A program made the position numbers and the translations under genes. From Ruegeria sp. TM1040 (lineage in GTDB: Bacteria; Pseudomonadota; Alphaproteobacteria; Rhodobacterales; Rhodobacteraceae): a stretch of 64,000 nucleotides of DNA. A model generated the notes under the pieces. That model did no database searches. It worked only from the letters and a program-made list of their open reading frames with translations, and was not told the origin of the DNA. The stretch spans positions 2,007,501-2,071,500 of the forward strand of contig NC_008044.1 in assembly GCF_000014065.1 (NCBI RefSeq). Direction: 5' to 3'. Of this stretch, positions 25,586-35,142 are shown piece after piece; position 1 is the stretch's first letter; the number at the start of each line of letters is the position of its first letter.

Positions 25586-26156
25586 CTGTTCGTCTTCCTC
25601 TCCTGAACGGCGCGATCATATCCATTGGCGGGCTCAATCCTAGCCCCGCCGAAGGTGGTTTCGCCAAATTTACGGAAAGTTCGTCAAAGTGACGAATACA
25701 CACCCCATGTGTCGTCATGGCCTTGGGAATGACTGTGGATAAGACATGCGGATCTGAGGATATCTTATGAATTTTAACTAAATTGCAACCACTTGAGGGG
25801 CGTTCTCAAAGTGGAAAAATCCATACTGTCCTTCGAGACAAAAACCGAAGCTGATTTTGCCCTCATTTGACCGTCTCAGAAGCGCGCGAACTGTCCGATC
25901 CGGACCCAAATAACCGCAATTTTCCGCGTTCCGCAACTGAATCCCCAAAACCTCGAAATTGTATAAATTTGTAAACTTCTTTCGACTTTGAGCGGAATTA
26001 CTCCAGAAATTGTATGATTAGGAGAACGCCCAGTCGTGCCAAAAGGCATCGTTTGGCCGCAAAATACCCGCCTCTTCGAGGCAAAGGTACAACCACATTT
26101 TCCTTAAGAAGACATAACCGCCGTCCACAGGCCGGGGCAGGATGGCGGCCAATGGA
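25586..26156. other. AT-rich intergenic region with hairpins
   Basis: This 571-base gap between ptsP and the TPP enzyme is clearly lower in GC than its surroundings. It holds no convincing gene. Two inverted repeats stand out: TGACG...ACACA-CCCCA-TGTGT-CGTCA (25690-25716) and CCACTTGAG...CTCAAAGTGG (about 25791-25816, one bulge). A ptsP terminator candidate (CCGCC/GGCGG arms with a long loop) lies near 26115-26150. It may contain the promoter of the TPP gene or an unannotated small RNA. Confidence 0.45.
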
Positions 26157-28397
26157 TCAAAGTTCGCGGAGGTACTGCATGACCGCCGGTCGCACCGTTT
26201 GATCACCGCGATGACGCGCATCAGAGATGATCTTGCGCAGTTCCCCAAGATCCACGCGCATCAGCAGAGATTTGACCGGGCCGATCGAGGCCGGACGCAT
26301 CGAAAGGGTGCGAATTCCCATGGCTGCAAGACACACGGCTTCGATCGGGCGGCCGGCATCCTCACCACAAAAGCTCAGCGGCGTGCCGGAGATGTCGCAG
26401 CGTTCCACGATCCGCTCGATAAAGCTCAGGAAGCTCACGTTGAGCGTGTCATAGCGCCGTCGCACCCGTTCGTTTTCACGGTCCGCCGCAAAGAAGAACT
26501 GCTTGAGATCATTGCCGCCAATCGACAGAAAATCGACTTCCTCAAAGAACTTGAGCGGTGCAAACCCAAGCGATGGGGTCTCCAGCATGGCGCCGATCTC
26601 GAGCGTGGAGGGCAGAACATGTCCCAAACGGCGCTCGCGTTCGATGGTCTTGTTCACCTCCTCGCGCGCGAGGCGGTATTCCTCGAATTGTGCCACAAAT
26701 GGGAACATCACCGTAAGAGGCCCGCCGTTGGCCGCGCGGATCAGCGCCTGTAGCTGCATCCGCATCACACCGGGTTTGTCCAATCCAACCCGAATTGCGC
26801 GCCATCCCAAGGCTGGGTTCGGCTCGTCGGTGGGCTTCATATAGGGCAGAACCTTGTCGGACCCGATGTCGAGGGTGCGAAACACCACCCGTTTGCCACC
26901 TGCAGCCTCCAGCACACGCTGGTAGAGCCCCTTGAGCTCGGAGCGTTTGGGCATCTGATTGCGCACCAGGAACTGCAGCTCAGTGCGAAACAGACCAACC
27001 CCCTCTGCGCCAGAATTCTCGAGCGAAGGCAGATCTGCCATCAACCCTGCGTTCATCATCAGGTTAATTCTTTTTCCATCGACCGTTATCGCAGGTTTCT
27101 CACGTATCGACGAATACCGTTCCTGGGCCTTCGCTTGCATCGCAATCTTATCGCGAAAGGCGCTGACGACAGGATCATCGGGGCGCAGGTGCACAACAGC
27201 GTTGTCCCCGTCCACCAAAACATGATCCCCATTCAGCCCTTCGGTAGTGATCCGGGCCACACGCACCACCAATGGGATCGCCAATGCCCGCGCTACAATT
27301 GCCGCATGCGAACCTACAGAGCCCTCTTCAAGGATAATTCCCTTCAAAGACCTACCATATTCCAACAATTCGGCCGGACCGATATTGCGCGCGACCAGGA
27401 TGGGATTTTCCGGCAGTTCTGCGCCGGTATCCTTGCCCTGACCGGTCAAAATACGCAGCAGGCGGTTCGACAGATCGTCCAGATCGCTCAGGCGCTCACG
27501 CAAATACGCGTCCTGAACCTGCGCCATGCGGCCTCTTGCAAGGGATTGTTCTTTTTCAACTGCAGCTTCGGCGCTCAGGCCACGGGCAATGTCCTCTTCC
27601 ATGCGCCGCATCCAGCCTTTGGAGTTGGCAAACATGCGATAAGTTTCAAGGACCTGTGCCTGTTCCTTGTCACCGTTCGATGAGACCTGCAGCATCTTGT
27701 CGACACCCACCCGCAGCTCCTCAACGGCCTCCTGCAGGCGCTCCAGCTCCCGATGCGGATCGTCCGCAATCGGGTTCGTCACCACAACGCGGGGCTCATG
27801 CAGCCAGATATTGCCCTCGGCGGCCCCCTCCTGCGCGGCGATACCCTTCAAGAGCACAGATTGCTGGTGCAGGGGCGACATGGCAGAGCCCTCGCCCACA
27901 AAGGCCCCAAGTTCGGTCATCTCGGCGATAACCATTGCAACAACTTCAAGGGCATAGACCGCGTCCGCGGAATATTCGCGGCTTTCCTTGGATTGCACCA
28001 CAAGAACGCCCATCATCTCGCCAAGGCGCTGGATGGGGATACCCAGGAATGAGGAGAAGCGCTCCTCGCCGGTTTCCGGCATATAGCGAAAGCCCCGCGC
28101 GCTTGGCGCATCGGGGGTGTTGATCACCTTGCCCGTGCGCGCCACACGCCCCACAAGCCCCTCGCCCACGCGCATGCGGGTCTGGTGCACGGACTCGCGG
28201 TTGAGCCCTTCGGTGGCGCAGAGTTCGAGCGTATCTTCGTCGCGAAACAGATAGATAGAGCACACTTCGGTGCCCATACTGTCGGCTATCAGCTGCGTAA
28301 TCTTGTCGAGGCGCGCCTGTCCGGCGTCATCCCCTGCCATGGCCTCGCGCAGACGACCCAGAAGCTTGCGGCTTTCGGATTCCGTGTTCTCAACCAT
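26157..28397 (-). CDS. ptsP: PTS-Ntr enzyme I (PEP-protein phosphotransferase)
   Basis: This first enzyme of the nitrogen-related PTS phosphorylates NPr from PEP. The 746-aa chain has an N-terminal GAF domain (residues 1-170; GTEVCSIYLFRDEDTLELCA) that senses nitrogen status in relatives. It is followed by the EI domains with the phospho-His in EEGSVGSHAAIVARALAIP (about residue 360) and a catalytic Cys in SFCGEDAGRPIEA (about 683). It lies downstream of lysC but after a terminator and 345 bases. npr and ptsN are not in the window. Confidence 0.95.
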   Translation of the reverse strand: MVENTESESRKLLGRLREAMAGDDAGQARLDKITQLIADSMGTEVCSIYLFRDEDTLELCATEGLNRESVHQTRMRVGEGLVGRVARTGKVINTPDAPSARGFRYMPETGEERFSSFLGIPIQRLGEMMGVLVVQSKESREYSADAVYALEVVAMVIAEMTELGAFVGEGSAMSPLHQQSVLLKGIAAQEGAAEGNIWLHEPRVVVTNPIADDPHRELERLQEAVEELRVGVDKMLQVSSNGDKEQAQVLETYRMFANSKGWMRRMEEDIARGLSAEAAVEKEQSLARGRMAQVQDAYLRERLSDLDDLSNRLLRILTGQGKDTGAELPENPILVARNIGPAELLEYGRSLKGIILEEGSVGSHAAIVARALAIPLVVRVARITTEGLNGDHVLVDGDNAVVHLRPDDPVVSAFRDKIAMQAKAQERYSSIREKPAITVDGKRINLMMNAGLMADLPSLENSGAEGVGLFRTELQFLVRNQMPKRSELKGLYQRVLEAAGGKRVVFRTLDIGSDKVLPYMKPTDEPNPALGWRAIRVGLDKPGVMRMQLQALIRAANGGPLTVMFPFVAQFEEYRLAREEVNKTIERERRLGHVLPSTLEIGAMLETPSLGFAPLKFFEEVDFLSIGGNDLKQFFFAADRENERVRRRYDTLNVSFLSFIERIVERCDISGTPLSFCGEDAGRPIEAVCLAAMGIRTLSMRPASIGPVKSLLMRVDLGELRKIISDARHRGDQTVRPAVMQYLREL

Positions 28398-28742
28398 GTG
28401 GGCCCTTTCCCGGGTTTCTTCTTCGACACTGCGGATGCCCTGTTTCTCACCCGCTCGCGGTCCGGCGTTCTGAATAGCAGATGACGCTTATGCGCATCAA
28501 CTGCGAACACTGCACCGCAAGGTCAAAGGCAATGTGTCGGCAGACCGGGGCGCTTGCAAGAGGTTTTCCTGCTTCCGCGGCGTTGCCGGAGAAGTTTGCC
28601 CAAGAGTTCGGCGCGGTCGTTTCAACCTCGCATCCTTAGCTGCACTGCAGCAAAGAGAGTGAGTAAACTCAATGAATTAGCCCGAAACAAAAAACGCCGA
28701 AGGTCTCCCTCCGGCGTTTCTGTCTTTGCACAAAAGTCGTGA
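28398..28742. other. lysC-ptsP intergenic region
   Basis: This gap of 345 bases holds the lysC terminator (28686-28722) and presumably the ptsP promoter. No gene or further structure beyond very short palindromes is seen. Confidence 0.5.
28686..28722 (-). terminator. Rho-independent terminator of lysC
   Basis: On the minus strand AAACGCCGGAGG pairs with CCTTCGGCGTTT (one mismatch) around GAGA and runs into TTTTTTG, 20 bases after the lysC stop. Confidence 0.9.
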
Positions 28743-29981
28743 TCAGCTGGCTTTGTCGAGCTCAAAGGCGTCGTGCAGGGCCTGCACGGCGAGCTCCATG
28801 TATTTGCGGTCCACCAGCACCGAAATCTTGATCTCGGAGGTGGTGATCACCTTGATGTTGATGCCCTCATCCGAGAGGACCTTGAACATCTTGGCGGCCA
28901 CACCGGACTGCGATCGCATGCCGATGCCCACCACCGAAATCTTCGCAACACCGGTGTCCGCCACGAGTTCAGCAAAGTTCAGCTCGCCCTTCTCTTTGTA
29001 GGCGTTCAGGGCCATTTCCGCGCGCTGTACCTGATCCGTGGGGCAAGAGAACGTCATATCCGTGCGCCCATCTTCAGAGATGTTCTGCACGATCATATCG
29101 ACGTTGACGCCGGCATCCGAGAGGCAGCCAAAAATGGTCGCCGCGATGCCCGGACGGTCCGCGACCGAAAGACAGGTCAGTTTGGCCTCATCCCGCGAGT
29201 AGGCAACGCCGTTAACAACATTGGATTCCATGATTTCCTCCTCGTCGCAGACCAGGGTTCCGGCCTCGTCGGACTGTTCTTCAAAGCTCGAGAGCACGCG
29301 CAGTTTCACCTTGTAGCGCATCGCCAGCTCGACGGAGCGGGTTTGCAGCACCTTGGCGCCCAAGGATGCCAGCTCCAGCATTTCCTCAAAGGCGATCTTG
29401 TCGAGCTTGCGTGCCTTTTCGCAGATGCGCGGGTCGGTGGTATAGACGCCGTCCACATCGGTGTAGATATCGCAGCGCTCCGCCCCGAAGGCCGCCGCAA
29501 AAGCCACCGCTGTGGTGTCAGAGCCGCCGCGCCCGAGGGTGGTGATGCGACCTTCGGGAGAAATCCCCTGAAAGCCCGCAACAACGGCCACTTTCATGCC
29601 TTCGCCGAACTTCTGGTTGATGTTCTCTGTGCCGATCTCTTCGATCCGGGCCTGGCTGTGGGCCGAGTTGGTCTTGAGCGGCACTTGCCAGCCCTGCCAG
29701 CTGCGCGCGGGCACGTCCATCTCTTGCAGCGTCAACGCCATGAGGCCCGCGGTCACATTCTCACCAGAGGATACAACCGCATCATATTCACGCGCATCAT
29801 AGAGCGGCGAGGTCTCCCCCACCCAACCGACCAGCTCGTTGGTCTTGCCGGACATGGCGGAGACAATGACGATCACGTCATAGCCTTTGGCCACTTCGAC
29901 ACCAACGCGTTTGGCAGCGCGGCGAATGCGGTCCAGATTGGCGACGGATGTGCCGCCGAATTTCATCACAAGTAGGGGCAT
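28743..29981 (-). CDS. lysC: Aspartate kinase
   Basis: This enzyme phosphorylates aspartate as the first step to lysine, threonine and methionine. The 412-aa protein starts MPLLVMKFGGTSVANLDRIR. It has the kinase motifs GRGGSDTTAVAFAAAFGAER and CDIYTDVDGVYTTDPRI, followed by two ACT domains (VADRPGIAATIFGCLSDAGV and VGIGMRSQSGVAAKMFKVLS) for feedback inhibition. It is a single-gene unit with its own terminator. With metZ 4 kb away, it supplies the same methionine branch. Confidence 0.97.
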   Translation of the reverse strand: MPLLVMKFGGTSVANLDRIRRAAKRVGVEVAKGYDVIVIVSAMSGKTNELVGWVGETSPLYDAREYDAVVSSGENVTAGLMALTLQEMDVPARSWQGWQVPLKTNSAHSQARIEEIGTENINQKFGEGMKVAVVAGFQGISPEGRITTLGRGGSDTTAVAFAAAFGAERCDIYTDVDGVYTTDPRICEKARKLDKIAFEEMLELASLGAKVLQTRSVELAMRYKVKLRVLSSFEEQSDEAGTLVCDEEEIMESNVVNGVAYSRDEAKLTCLSVADRPGIAATIFGCLSDAGVNVDMIVQNISEDGRTDMTFSCPTDQVQRAEMALNAYKEKGELNFAELVADTGVAKISVVGIGMRSQSGVAAKMFKVLSDEGINIKVITTSEIKISVLVDRKYMELAVQALHDAFELDKAS

Positions 29982-30115
29982 GAGGTGTGATTTCCCTCCG
30001 CTTGCGGGGTTAAGGTTCGCGCGTTCTTAGGCGAGCGCCCGCGCAAGAGCAAGATGGCCCAGCCCTTTATTTCAAGGCGCAGGGCGTTTTGAGCAACCTT
30101 CAGCCCCGGATTGGC

Positions 30116-31582
30116 CTAGCTGCGCCAGAAACGAACCGTCAGGATCGCATAAACCGCCATCAGCTCCAGTCGCCCGATCAGCATTGCGATGGCCAAAATC
30201 CACTTGGCGGTGTCATTGAGCGGGGCGAAGTTCCCCGCAGGCCCGATGATATCTCCAAGACCGGGACCGATATTGGCAACCGCTGTTGCTGCTCCCGAGA
30301 TGGCGGTGATGAAGTCGAGCCCCGTCAGCGCGAGCGCCCAGGCCACGATGCCCAGCGTGATGACGAAGAACATGAAAAACGAGATCACCGAGCTTAGAAC
30401 ATCGGGCGTGACCGGTCGCCCCTCATAGCGCGGCACAAAGACCCCGTTGGGCGAGCGGATGCGCTGCACCTGCACCCTGATCGAGGCAAAGAGAAGCTGG
30501 TAGCGGAAGATCTTCACCGAACAGGCGGTCGAGCCCGCGCAGCCCCCAATGAGCCCGATAAAGAAGAAGATCATGATCAGGAACGGCCCCCAGGCCATGT
30601 AGTCGACACTGGCATAACCGGTTCCGGACATGATGGAGATGATGTTGAACAGGGCCTCGCGCACGGCCTGCTCGGGATGATGCGGAAAGATGGTCACAAG
30701 CACCCCGGCGGTGATGGCCACAAGCAAAAGGATCGTCGCCATGAAGGCCCGCACCTGCGAGTCCTGAAACAGCGGCAGGGTCTTGCCGTTGACCATCTGC
30801 ACATAGCGCACAAACGGCAGAGCCGCGACCACCATAAAGATGGCGGCGGCATACTCCGCCGGACCGGAAAACGTGCCAAAAGACGCGTCGTAATTGGAGA
30901 ACCCGCCCGTCGACATGGTGGTCATCGCATGCACCACCGCATCAAAAAGCCCCATACCCAGAACCGTGTAAACCAGCGCACAGACCAATGTGAGCACCAG
31001 GTAGATCACCGAGATCTGCTTGGCGATTTCCTGTGCACGCGGGAGGATTTTCCCCATCGTGTCAAAGGCTTCGGATTTAAAGATCTGCATGCCCCCAACC
31101 CGGAGCTCCGGCAGGAACACCATGGCGACCACAATGATACCAATGCCACCCAGCCATTGCAGGATGCCCCGCCACAGCAACAGACCACGCGGCAGATCAT
31201 CAAGCCCCGAGATCACCGTTGACCCGGTGGTCGTCAGCCCCGACATCGCCTCAAAAAAAGCATCCGTGAAACTCAGTTCGGTTGCCCCCAGCATCAAGGG
31301 CAACGCGCCAAAAATCGGCAGCACCACCCAGACCAATGTGGTGAGCAAAAAGGTCTGGCGGATCGACAATCCCCGCCCTACCCCATTGGCGCAGGTCAAG
31401 GCCAAAACCCCTCCGACCAGAAAACAGAAGAGGGCGCTTTCGAGAAACACAGGCCACTCCCCCTTGCCATCGTAAAGATCAAGGAGGAGTGGGAAAACCA
31501 TGGTGCCGCCCAAAATGACGACGAGCAGGCCAATGACATATCCGACGGGGCGCAGATCCAACATGACGGGCAGCGTTGGCAA
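30116..31582 (-). CDS. trkH: Trk/Ktr potassium uptake membrane subunit
   Basis: This 488-aa K+ channel-like transporter has four pore repeats with the selectivity-filter glycines visible: GLTTTGSTV, TTMSTGGFSN, MSGTGYAS and VANIGPGLG. About ten membrane spans are evident, and the chain ends VYAILTVRFWRS. The partner TrkA is not in the window. It lies 29 bases downstream of the phasin-like gene and probably reads through from it. Confidence 0.95.
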   Translation of the reverse strand: MPTLPVMLDLRPVGYVIGLLVVILGGTMVFPLLLDLYDGKGEWPVFLESALFCFLVGGVLALTCANGVGRGLSIRQTFLLTTLVWVVLPIFGALPLMLGATELSFTDAFFEAMSGLTTTGSTVISGLDDLPRGLLLWRGILQWLGGIGIIVVAMVFLPELRVGGMQIFKSEAFDTMGKILPRAQEIAKQISVIYLVLTLVCALVYTVLGMGLFDAVVHAMTTMSTGGFSNYDASFGTFSGPAEYAAAIFMVVAALPFVRYVQMVNGKTLPLFQDSQVRAFMATILLLVAITAGVLVTIFPHHPEQAVREALFNIISIMSGTGYASVDYMAWGPFLIMIFFFIGLIGGCAGSTACSVKIFRYQLLFASIRVQVQRIRSPNGVFVPRYEGRPVTPDVLSSVISFFMFFVITLGIVAWALALTGLDFITAISGAATAVANIGPGLGDIIGPAGNFAPLNDTAKWILAIAMLIGRLELMAVYAILTVRFWRS

Positions 31583-31611
31583 CCCCCGCTCGAACTGTCA
31601 AGCCAAAGCGA

Positions 31612-32379
31612 TCACGACTCGCTCTTTGTGTCCTCTGTGTTGTGCGCCGCTGTCGCAGGCATCGCTGGCGGTGCCGACGGGGCGCGCGGACGTTTGCGCG
31701 CGGGCGCCTGCGTTGTGCCGGAGGCTGCAGCCGCGCCCTCGGGCCGGGACACGTCTTTCACCTCTGGCGCGGTTTTTTGTTCGGCTGCAGCGGGCGTATC
31801 CGCCTTGGCCTTTGTCGCGGGCGGGGTCTTGCGCGCAGAGCTTTCAGCAGGTGACGCTGGCGCGGCCACTGCGGTGGGTTGCCCCGACGCTGAGGCGGGC
31901 TGAGCTTTCGCTGCCGCAGCCTTTCGCGCCGTTGTCTTTCGAGCAGGTGCCTTTTGGGCGGGTGTTTTGGGGCCGGGTGTTTTGGGGGCGGGCGTTTGCG
32001 GCGCCGCAGTCTTTGCAGAGCTGGCCTTGGTCGACGTGGCCTTACTCGCAGTCGTCTTTCTCGACGTGGTCTTTGTGGACGCCGTAGGTGTGCTCACTTT
32101 ACGGGCTGCGGGCTTGCGGGCCGCAGGTTTACGCGGCTCAGGCGGTTTCCGGGCGGGCGCAACTGCGTCCTCTCCAACTGCCGCCGTCGCATTTGGCAAG
32201 CCGCTGATCCATTCCTGTTGCGCTTTCAACAGCGCCTGCGTCATTTCAAGCTGACGCTGCGGCGCGTCTGCCGCCAGTGTTGCCAGCGCTCGCATCATTC
32301 TCAACTGCCGCCCCAGCGCATAGCCAGCCCATGCCTGCGGGGTGGTCGGGATGTCCTTAAAACCTTCAAACCGGATCAT
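31612..32379 (-). CDS. Phasin-like N-terminus with histone H1-like Ala/Lys/Pro tail
   Basis: This 255-aa protein is in two parts. Residues 1-65 (MIRFEGFKDIPTTPQAWAGY, LEMTQALLKAQQEWISGLPN) resemble a short helical phasin-type segment. Residues 70-255 are repetitive Lys/Ala/Pro/Thr (ARKPAARKVSTPTASTKTTS, KTPAPKTPGPKTPAQKAPAR), similar in composition to histone H1 and AlgP tails. It could bind nucleoid DNA or polyhydroxyalkanoate granules; neither is proven. It precedes trkH by 29 bases. I do not recognise a named family. Confidence 0.6.
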   Translation of the reverse strand: MIRFEGFKDIPTTPQAWAGYALGRQLRMMRALATLAADAPQRQLEMTQALLKAQQEWISGLPNATAAVGEDAVAPARKPPEPRKPAARKPAARKVSTPTASTKTTSRKTTASKATSTKASSAKTAAPQTPAPKTPGPKTPAQKAPARKTTARKAAAAKAQPASASGQPTAVAAPASPAESSARKTPPATKAKADTPAAAEQKTAPEVKDVSRPEGAAAASGTTQAPARKRPRAPSAPPAMPATAAHNTEDTKSES

Positions 32380-32544
32380 GAGATCTCCTCAGGGTCGATC
32401 ATTGTCGCACATAAACAGGCCAGGCGCCCGCTCAGCCGACGCAAGCGCCCCCTTGCGACTCACGTTAACACGAGATCCCTTCGCAGCGGCAGAAAAATGC
32501 CGCACCGCGGCAAAAACAAGCCCATCCTCCCGGGAGGGCCTATG

Positions 32545-32596
32545 CTTTCATCTTTTTGAAAATACCTCGGGGAGCGCGAGGGGCAGCGCCCCTCGC
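32545..32596 (+). repeat. 3'-end palindromic element, copy B
   Basis: Plus strand: TTTCATCTTTTTG, then GAAAATACCTCGGGG, then GCGAGGGGC-AGC-GCCCCTCGC (32576-32596). It sits between folE2 and the phasin-like gene, reading against both, and diverges more from copies A and C. A separate palindrome CCTCCCGGGAGG lies just upstream (32526-32537). Confidence 0.6.
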
Positions 32597-32604
32597 ATCC
32601 GACC

Positions 32605-33708
32605 CTAACCGCGATGGATCAAAGTCGAGAATAGCTGCGGGTCGAGGCTCGGCGCCGCAAACATCGTGCCCTGCGTCAGCACAGAGACCGCGTCATGGCT
32701 GTGCAGGCTTTCCTGATGGCTCGCCACAACCCGAAAATCCCCCACCCGCGCATCGCTCTGAAGCGCTTCACAAAAGAGGCGCGCCGCATCTTCCACAAAG
32801 ATCGGATTGGCCGCGTTCAACTCCGCAAATGCCTGTTCGTCTTCGCGCTTCACCATCACCTGCGTCTCGGTCGGCACCGCGCGACGGCAATGGTCGATCA
32901 GATCCTCGAACCACAAACAGCCGCCATCCTGTTCCATCTGCACGGAAATCCGCGCAACAGAGCGCTGCGAGTGCGGGGTCGCCAGCTGTCCACGCGCCTG
33001 ACGGGCATGTTCCGAAAGCTCAAGCGAGCACGGGCAGGTCGAAGAATAGACATAGTCCAGATGCACGATGCGATGGCGTTGCCCAGCCATCTGCACCAGT
33101 TCCAGCGCCACGTCGTAATACTGATAGCCCGAAAGACCCGAGCGCAGGCTCTGCACCTTCACAGGGAAGGAAAACCGCATCTGCAGCCGCGCGTCGCCAC
33201 TCTCAAGATCGCTCAGATAATCCTCAAGAGCTGCTTCCATCACGTCGAAAGAAAAGACCTTCTCAGCATGTTTGTAAAAGCTGCGCATGATGCGCGACAT
33301 GTTGATGCCTTTTTTCTCCGCATCCAAGCTGACGGTGCCGGTTACGCTGGTCTCGAGCGTCAGATCACCGTTGTCCCGCGTATGAAACCGGATCGGCAGG
33401 CGGAAATTGGAGATACCGACATGCTGGATCTGCTCCTTGGCGCCGCGGATCAGGCTGGAAGGGCCGTTCTGAAGATCCGGGAGCGTGGCGCGGTAGGACT
33501 CGTTTGCATCAAAGTCGTCCGGGTACTGGCGCTTGAGGTCGGGGTAATTCTGCAATTCCTGCCCGGGCAGCAGGCGCGCAATCGCAGGGTCGAGCTGCGC
33601 CACTTCGGTCTCGCTTGCTTCGCCCGCCCAGCGCCGCAGCACCGCAAGCGCTTGTTCCGCGTCCGAGCGATCTGGCGTTTCGTTTACATCACGAGAATGA
33701 ATATTCAT
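32605..33708 (-). CDS. folE2: GTP cyclohydrolase I, FolE2 type
   Basis: FolE2 converts GTP to dihydroneopterin triphosphate for folate and queuosine synthesis, using a metal other than the zinc of FolE. The 367-aa length fits. The family blocks are GISNFRLPIRF, VSLDAEKKGINMSRIMRSF, YSSTCPCSLELSEHARQARG (the metal Cys and Glu) and RRAVPTETQVMVKREDEQAF. In many bacteria FolE2 is Zur-regulated; I looked for a Zur box upstream and did not find a convincing one. Confidence 0.95.
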   Translation of the reverse strand: MNIHSRDVNETPDRSDAEQALAVLRRWAGEASETEVAQLDPAIARLLPGQELQNYPDLKRQYPDDFDANESYRATLPDLQNGPSSLIRGAKEQIQHVGISNFRLPIRFHTRDNGDLTLETSVTGTVSLDAEKKGINMSRIMRSFYKHAEKVFSFDVMEAALEDYLSDLESGDARLQMRFSFPVKVQSLRSGLSGYQYYDVALELVQMAGQRHRIVHLDYVYSSTCPCSLELSEHARQARGQLATPHSQRSVARISVQMEQDGGCLWFEDLIDHCRRAVPTETQVMVKREDEQAFAELNAANPIFVEDAARLFCEALQSDARVGDFRVVASHQESLHSHDAVSVLTQGTMFAAPSLDPQLFSTLIHRG

Positions 33709-33800
33709 AACCCGTACTCCTGTCCCAGCAGCAAATGCCTGTTCACAATCATCTAGGGTAGTACGTCAATAAACACAAAGTAGATCACCAAAAAACGCCC

Positions 33801-33826
33801 CAAAAGGTCACTGATCTGACCTTTTG
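33801..33826. terminator. Ten-base inverted repeat, terminator or operator
   Basis: CAAAAGGTCA (33801-33810) and TGACCTTTTG (33817-33826) flank CTGATC. It lies after metZ and before folE2 on the minus strand. A run at one side and T runs on the other suit a bidirectional terminator for metZ, but the perfect symmetry would also suit an operator for folE2. A further palindrome, GCGCCCCGCGGGGCGC, lies at about 33873-33888, closer to the metZ stop. Confidence 0.5.
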
Positions 33827-33909
33827 CACCAAAGTGGGTCCGGACATTTTATGTCAAACTCCAAATGTGGCGGCGCCCCGCGGGGCGCGAGCCACACGAA
33901 GCTCCAGGG

Positions 33910-35097
33910 TCACGCCAGCGTTTGCAGCGCCTGTGACAGATCCGCGATCAGATCATCCGCATCCTCAAGCCCGACCGAAAACCGCACCAGACCATCGGTG
34001 ATCCCGAGTTCTGCGCGCTGCGCCTCGGAAAGACGTTGGTGCGTGGTGGTGGCCGGATGGGTGGCAATGGATTTGGCATCGCCCAGATTATTGGAGATCA
34101 CCGGAATGGAGAGCGCATTGAGAAAGGCGAAGGCCGCCTCCTTGCCGCCCTTGAGGTCGAGCGACAGCACCGTCCCACCCTTGCCTCCAAGCTGGCGCTG
34201 CACCAGCGCATTCTGCGCGTGGGTTTTCAGGCCCGGATAGATGGTGCGAGCCAAGACTGGATGGCTCTCAAAGGCCTCGGCGATCTTGAGCGCGCTGGCA
34301 GCCTGAGCATTGACGCGCAGATCAATGGTCTCAAGCCCCTTGACGAACATCCAGGCATGAAACGGGCTCAGCGAGCCACCGGTATGTTTCATGTAGGGTT
34401 CGAGCGTGCCGCGAATGTAATCCTTGGTGCCAAGCACCACGCCGCCAAGCGCACGCCCCTGCCCGTCGATATGTTTGGTGGCCGAATACACCACCACATC
34501 CGCGCCTTGCGCGATGGCATTGGAAAACACCGGAGTAGAGAACACATTATCGACCACAACGGTCGCGCCGACCGCATGGGCGATCTCGGCAACGCCTTCA
34601 ATATCAATGACTTCCAGCGTTGGGTTCGACATGCTCTCAAAAAACACGGCCTTGGTGTCCGGGCGCACGGCAGCGCGCCACTGGTCCAGATCCGTGCCGT
34701 CGACAAATGTCACCTCGACCCCATACCGGGTCAGGATGTTTTCGAGAATATAAAGACAGGACCCAAAGAGCGCCTTGGCAGAGACCACATGGTCGCCCGC
34801 TTTCAGGATCGACGTGAGCGCGCCATTCACCGCCGCCATGCCCGATGCGGTGGCAAAGGCATCCTCGGCCCCTTCTAAAAGGGCGATGCGCTCTTCAAAC
34901 ATTGCCACGGTCGGATTGCCATAGCGGGCGTAGATGAATTCATCCGCGCCGGTCTCGATGAACCGGGCCTCCGCCTGCTCTGCACTGTCGTACACAAACC
35001 CCTGGGTCAGAAAGATCGCTTCGCTGACCTCGTTGTACTGGCTGCGTCGGGTGCCGCCATGGACCAGTTTGGTGCGTTTGTTCCAGCTCTCTGTCAT
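33910..35097 (-). CDS. metZ: O-succinylhomoserine sulfhydrylase
   Basis: This PLP enzyme makes homocysteine directly from O-succinylhomoserine and sulfide. The 395-aa protein has the Cys/Met-metabolism fold: YARYGNPTVAMFEERIALLE, the PLP lysine Lys208 in VVYSATKHIDGQGRALGG, and a C-terminal VRFSVGLEDADDLIADL. A SAM-II riboswitch with an intrinsic terminator lies in the leader, so methionine/SAM status controls it. O-acetylhomoserine as substrate is an alternative that sequence alone does not exclude. Confidence 0.95.
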   Translation of the reverse strand: MTESWNKRTKLVHGGTRRSQYNEVSEAIFLTQGFVYDSAEQAEARFIETGADEFIYARYGNPTVAMFEERIALLEGAEDAFATASGMAAVNGALTSILKAGDHVVSAKALFGSCLYILENILTRYGVEVTFVDGTDLDQWRAAVRPDTKAVFFESMSNPTLEVIDIEGVAEIAHAVGATVVVDNVFSTPVFSNAIAQGADVVVYSATKHIDGQGRALGGVVLGTKDYIRGTLEPYMKHTGGSLSPFHAWMFVKGLETIDLRVNAQAASALKIAEAFESHPVLARTIYPGLKTHAQNALVQRQLGGKGGTVLSLDLKGGKEAAFAFLNALSIPVISNNLGDAKSIATHPATTTHQRLSEAQRAELGITDGLVRFSVGLEDADDLIADLSQALQTLA

Positions 35098-35142
35098 CGT
35101 CTTGCCTCCGCCGGTCAGCGCCCCTCGGGGCCGTGCCGCGCA

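Noticed and set aside
26020-26040. TGGCACGAC...GGGCG on the minus strand as a sigma-54 promoter near ptsP
   Set aside because: The -12 TTGC element is missing at the right spacing.
33709-33800. Zur box upstream of folE2
   Set aside because: Expected because FolE2 is often zinc-regulated, but no AT-rich palindrome of the right form is visible.
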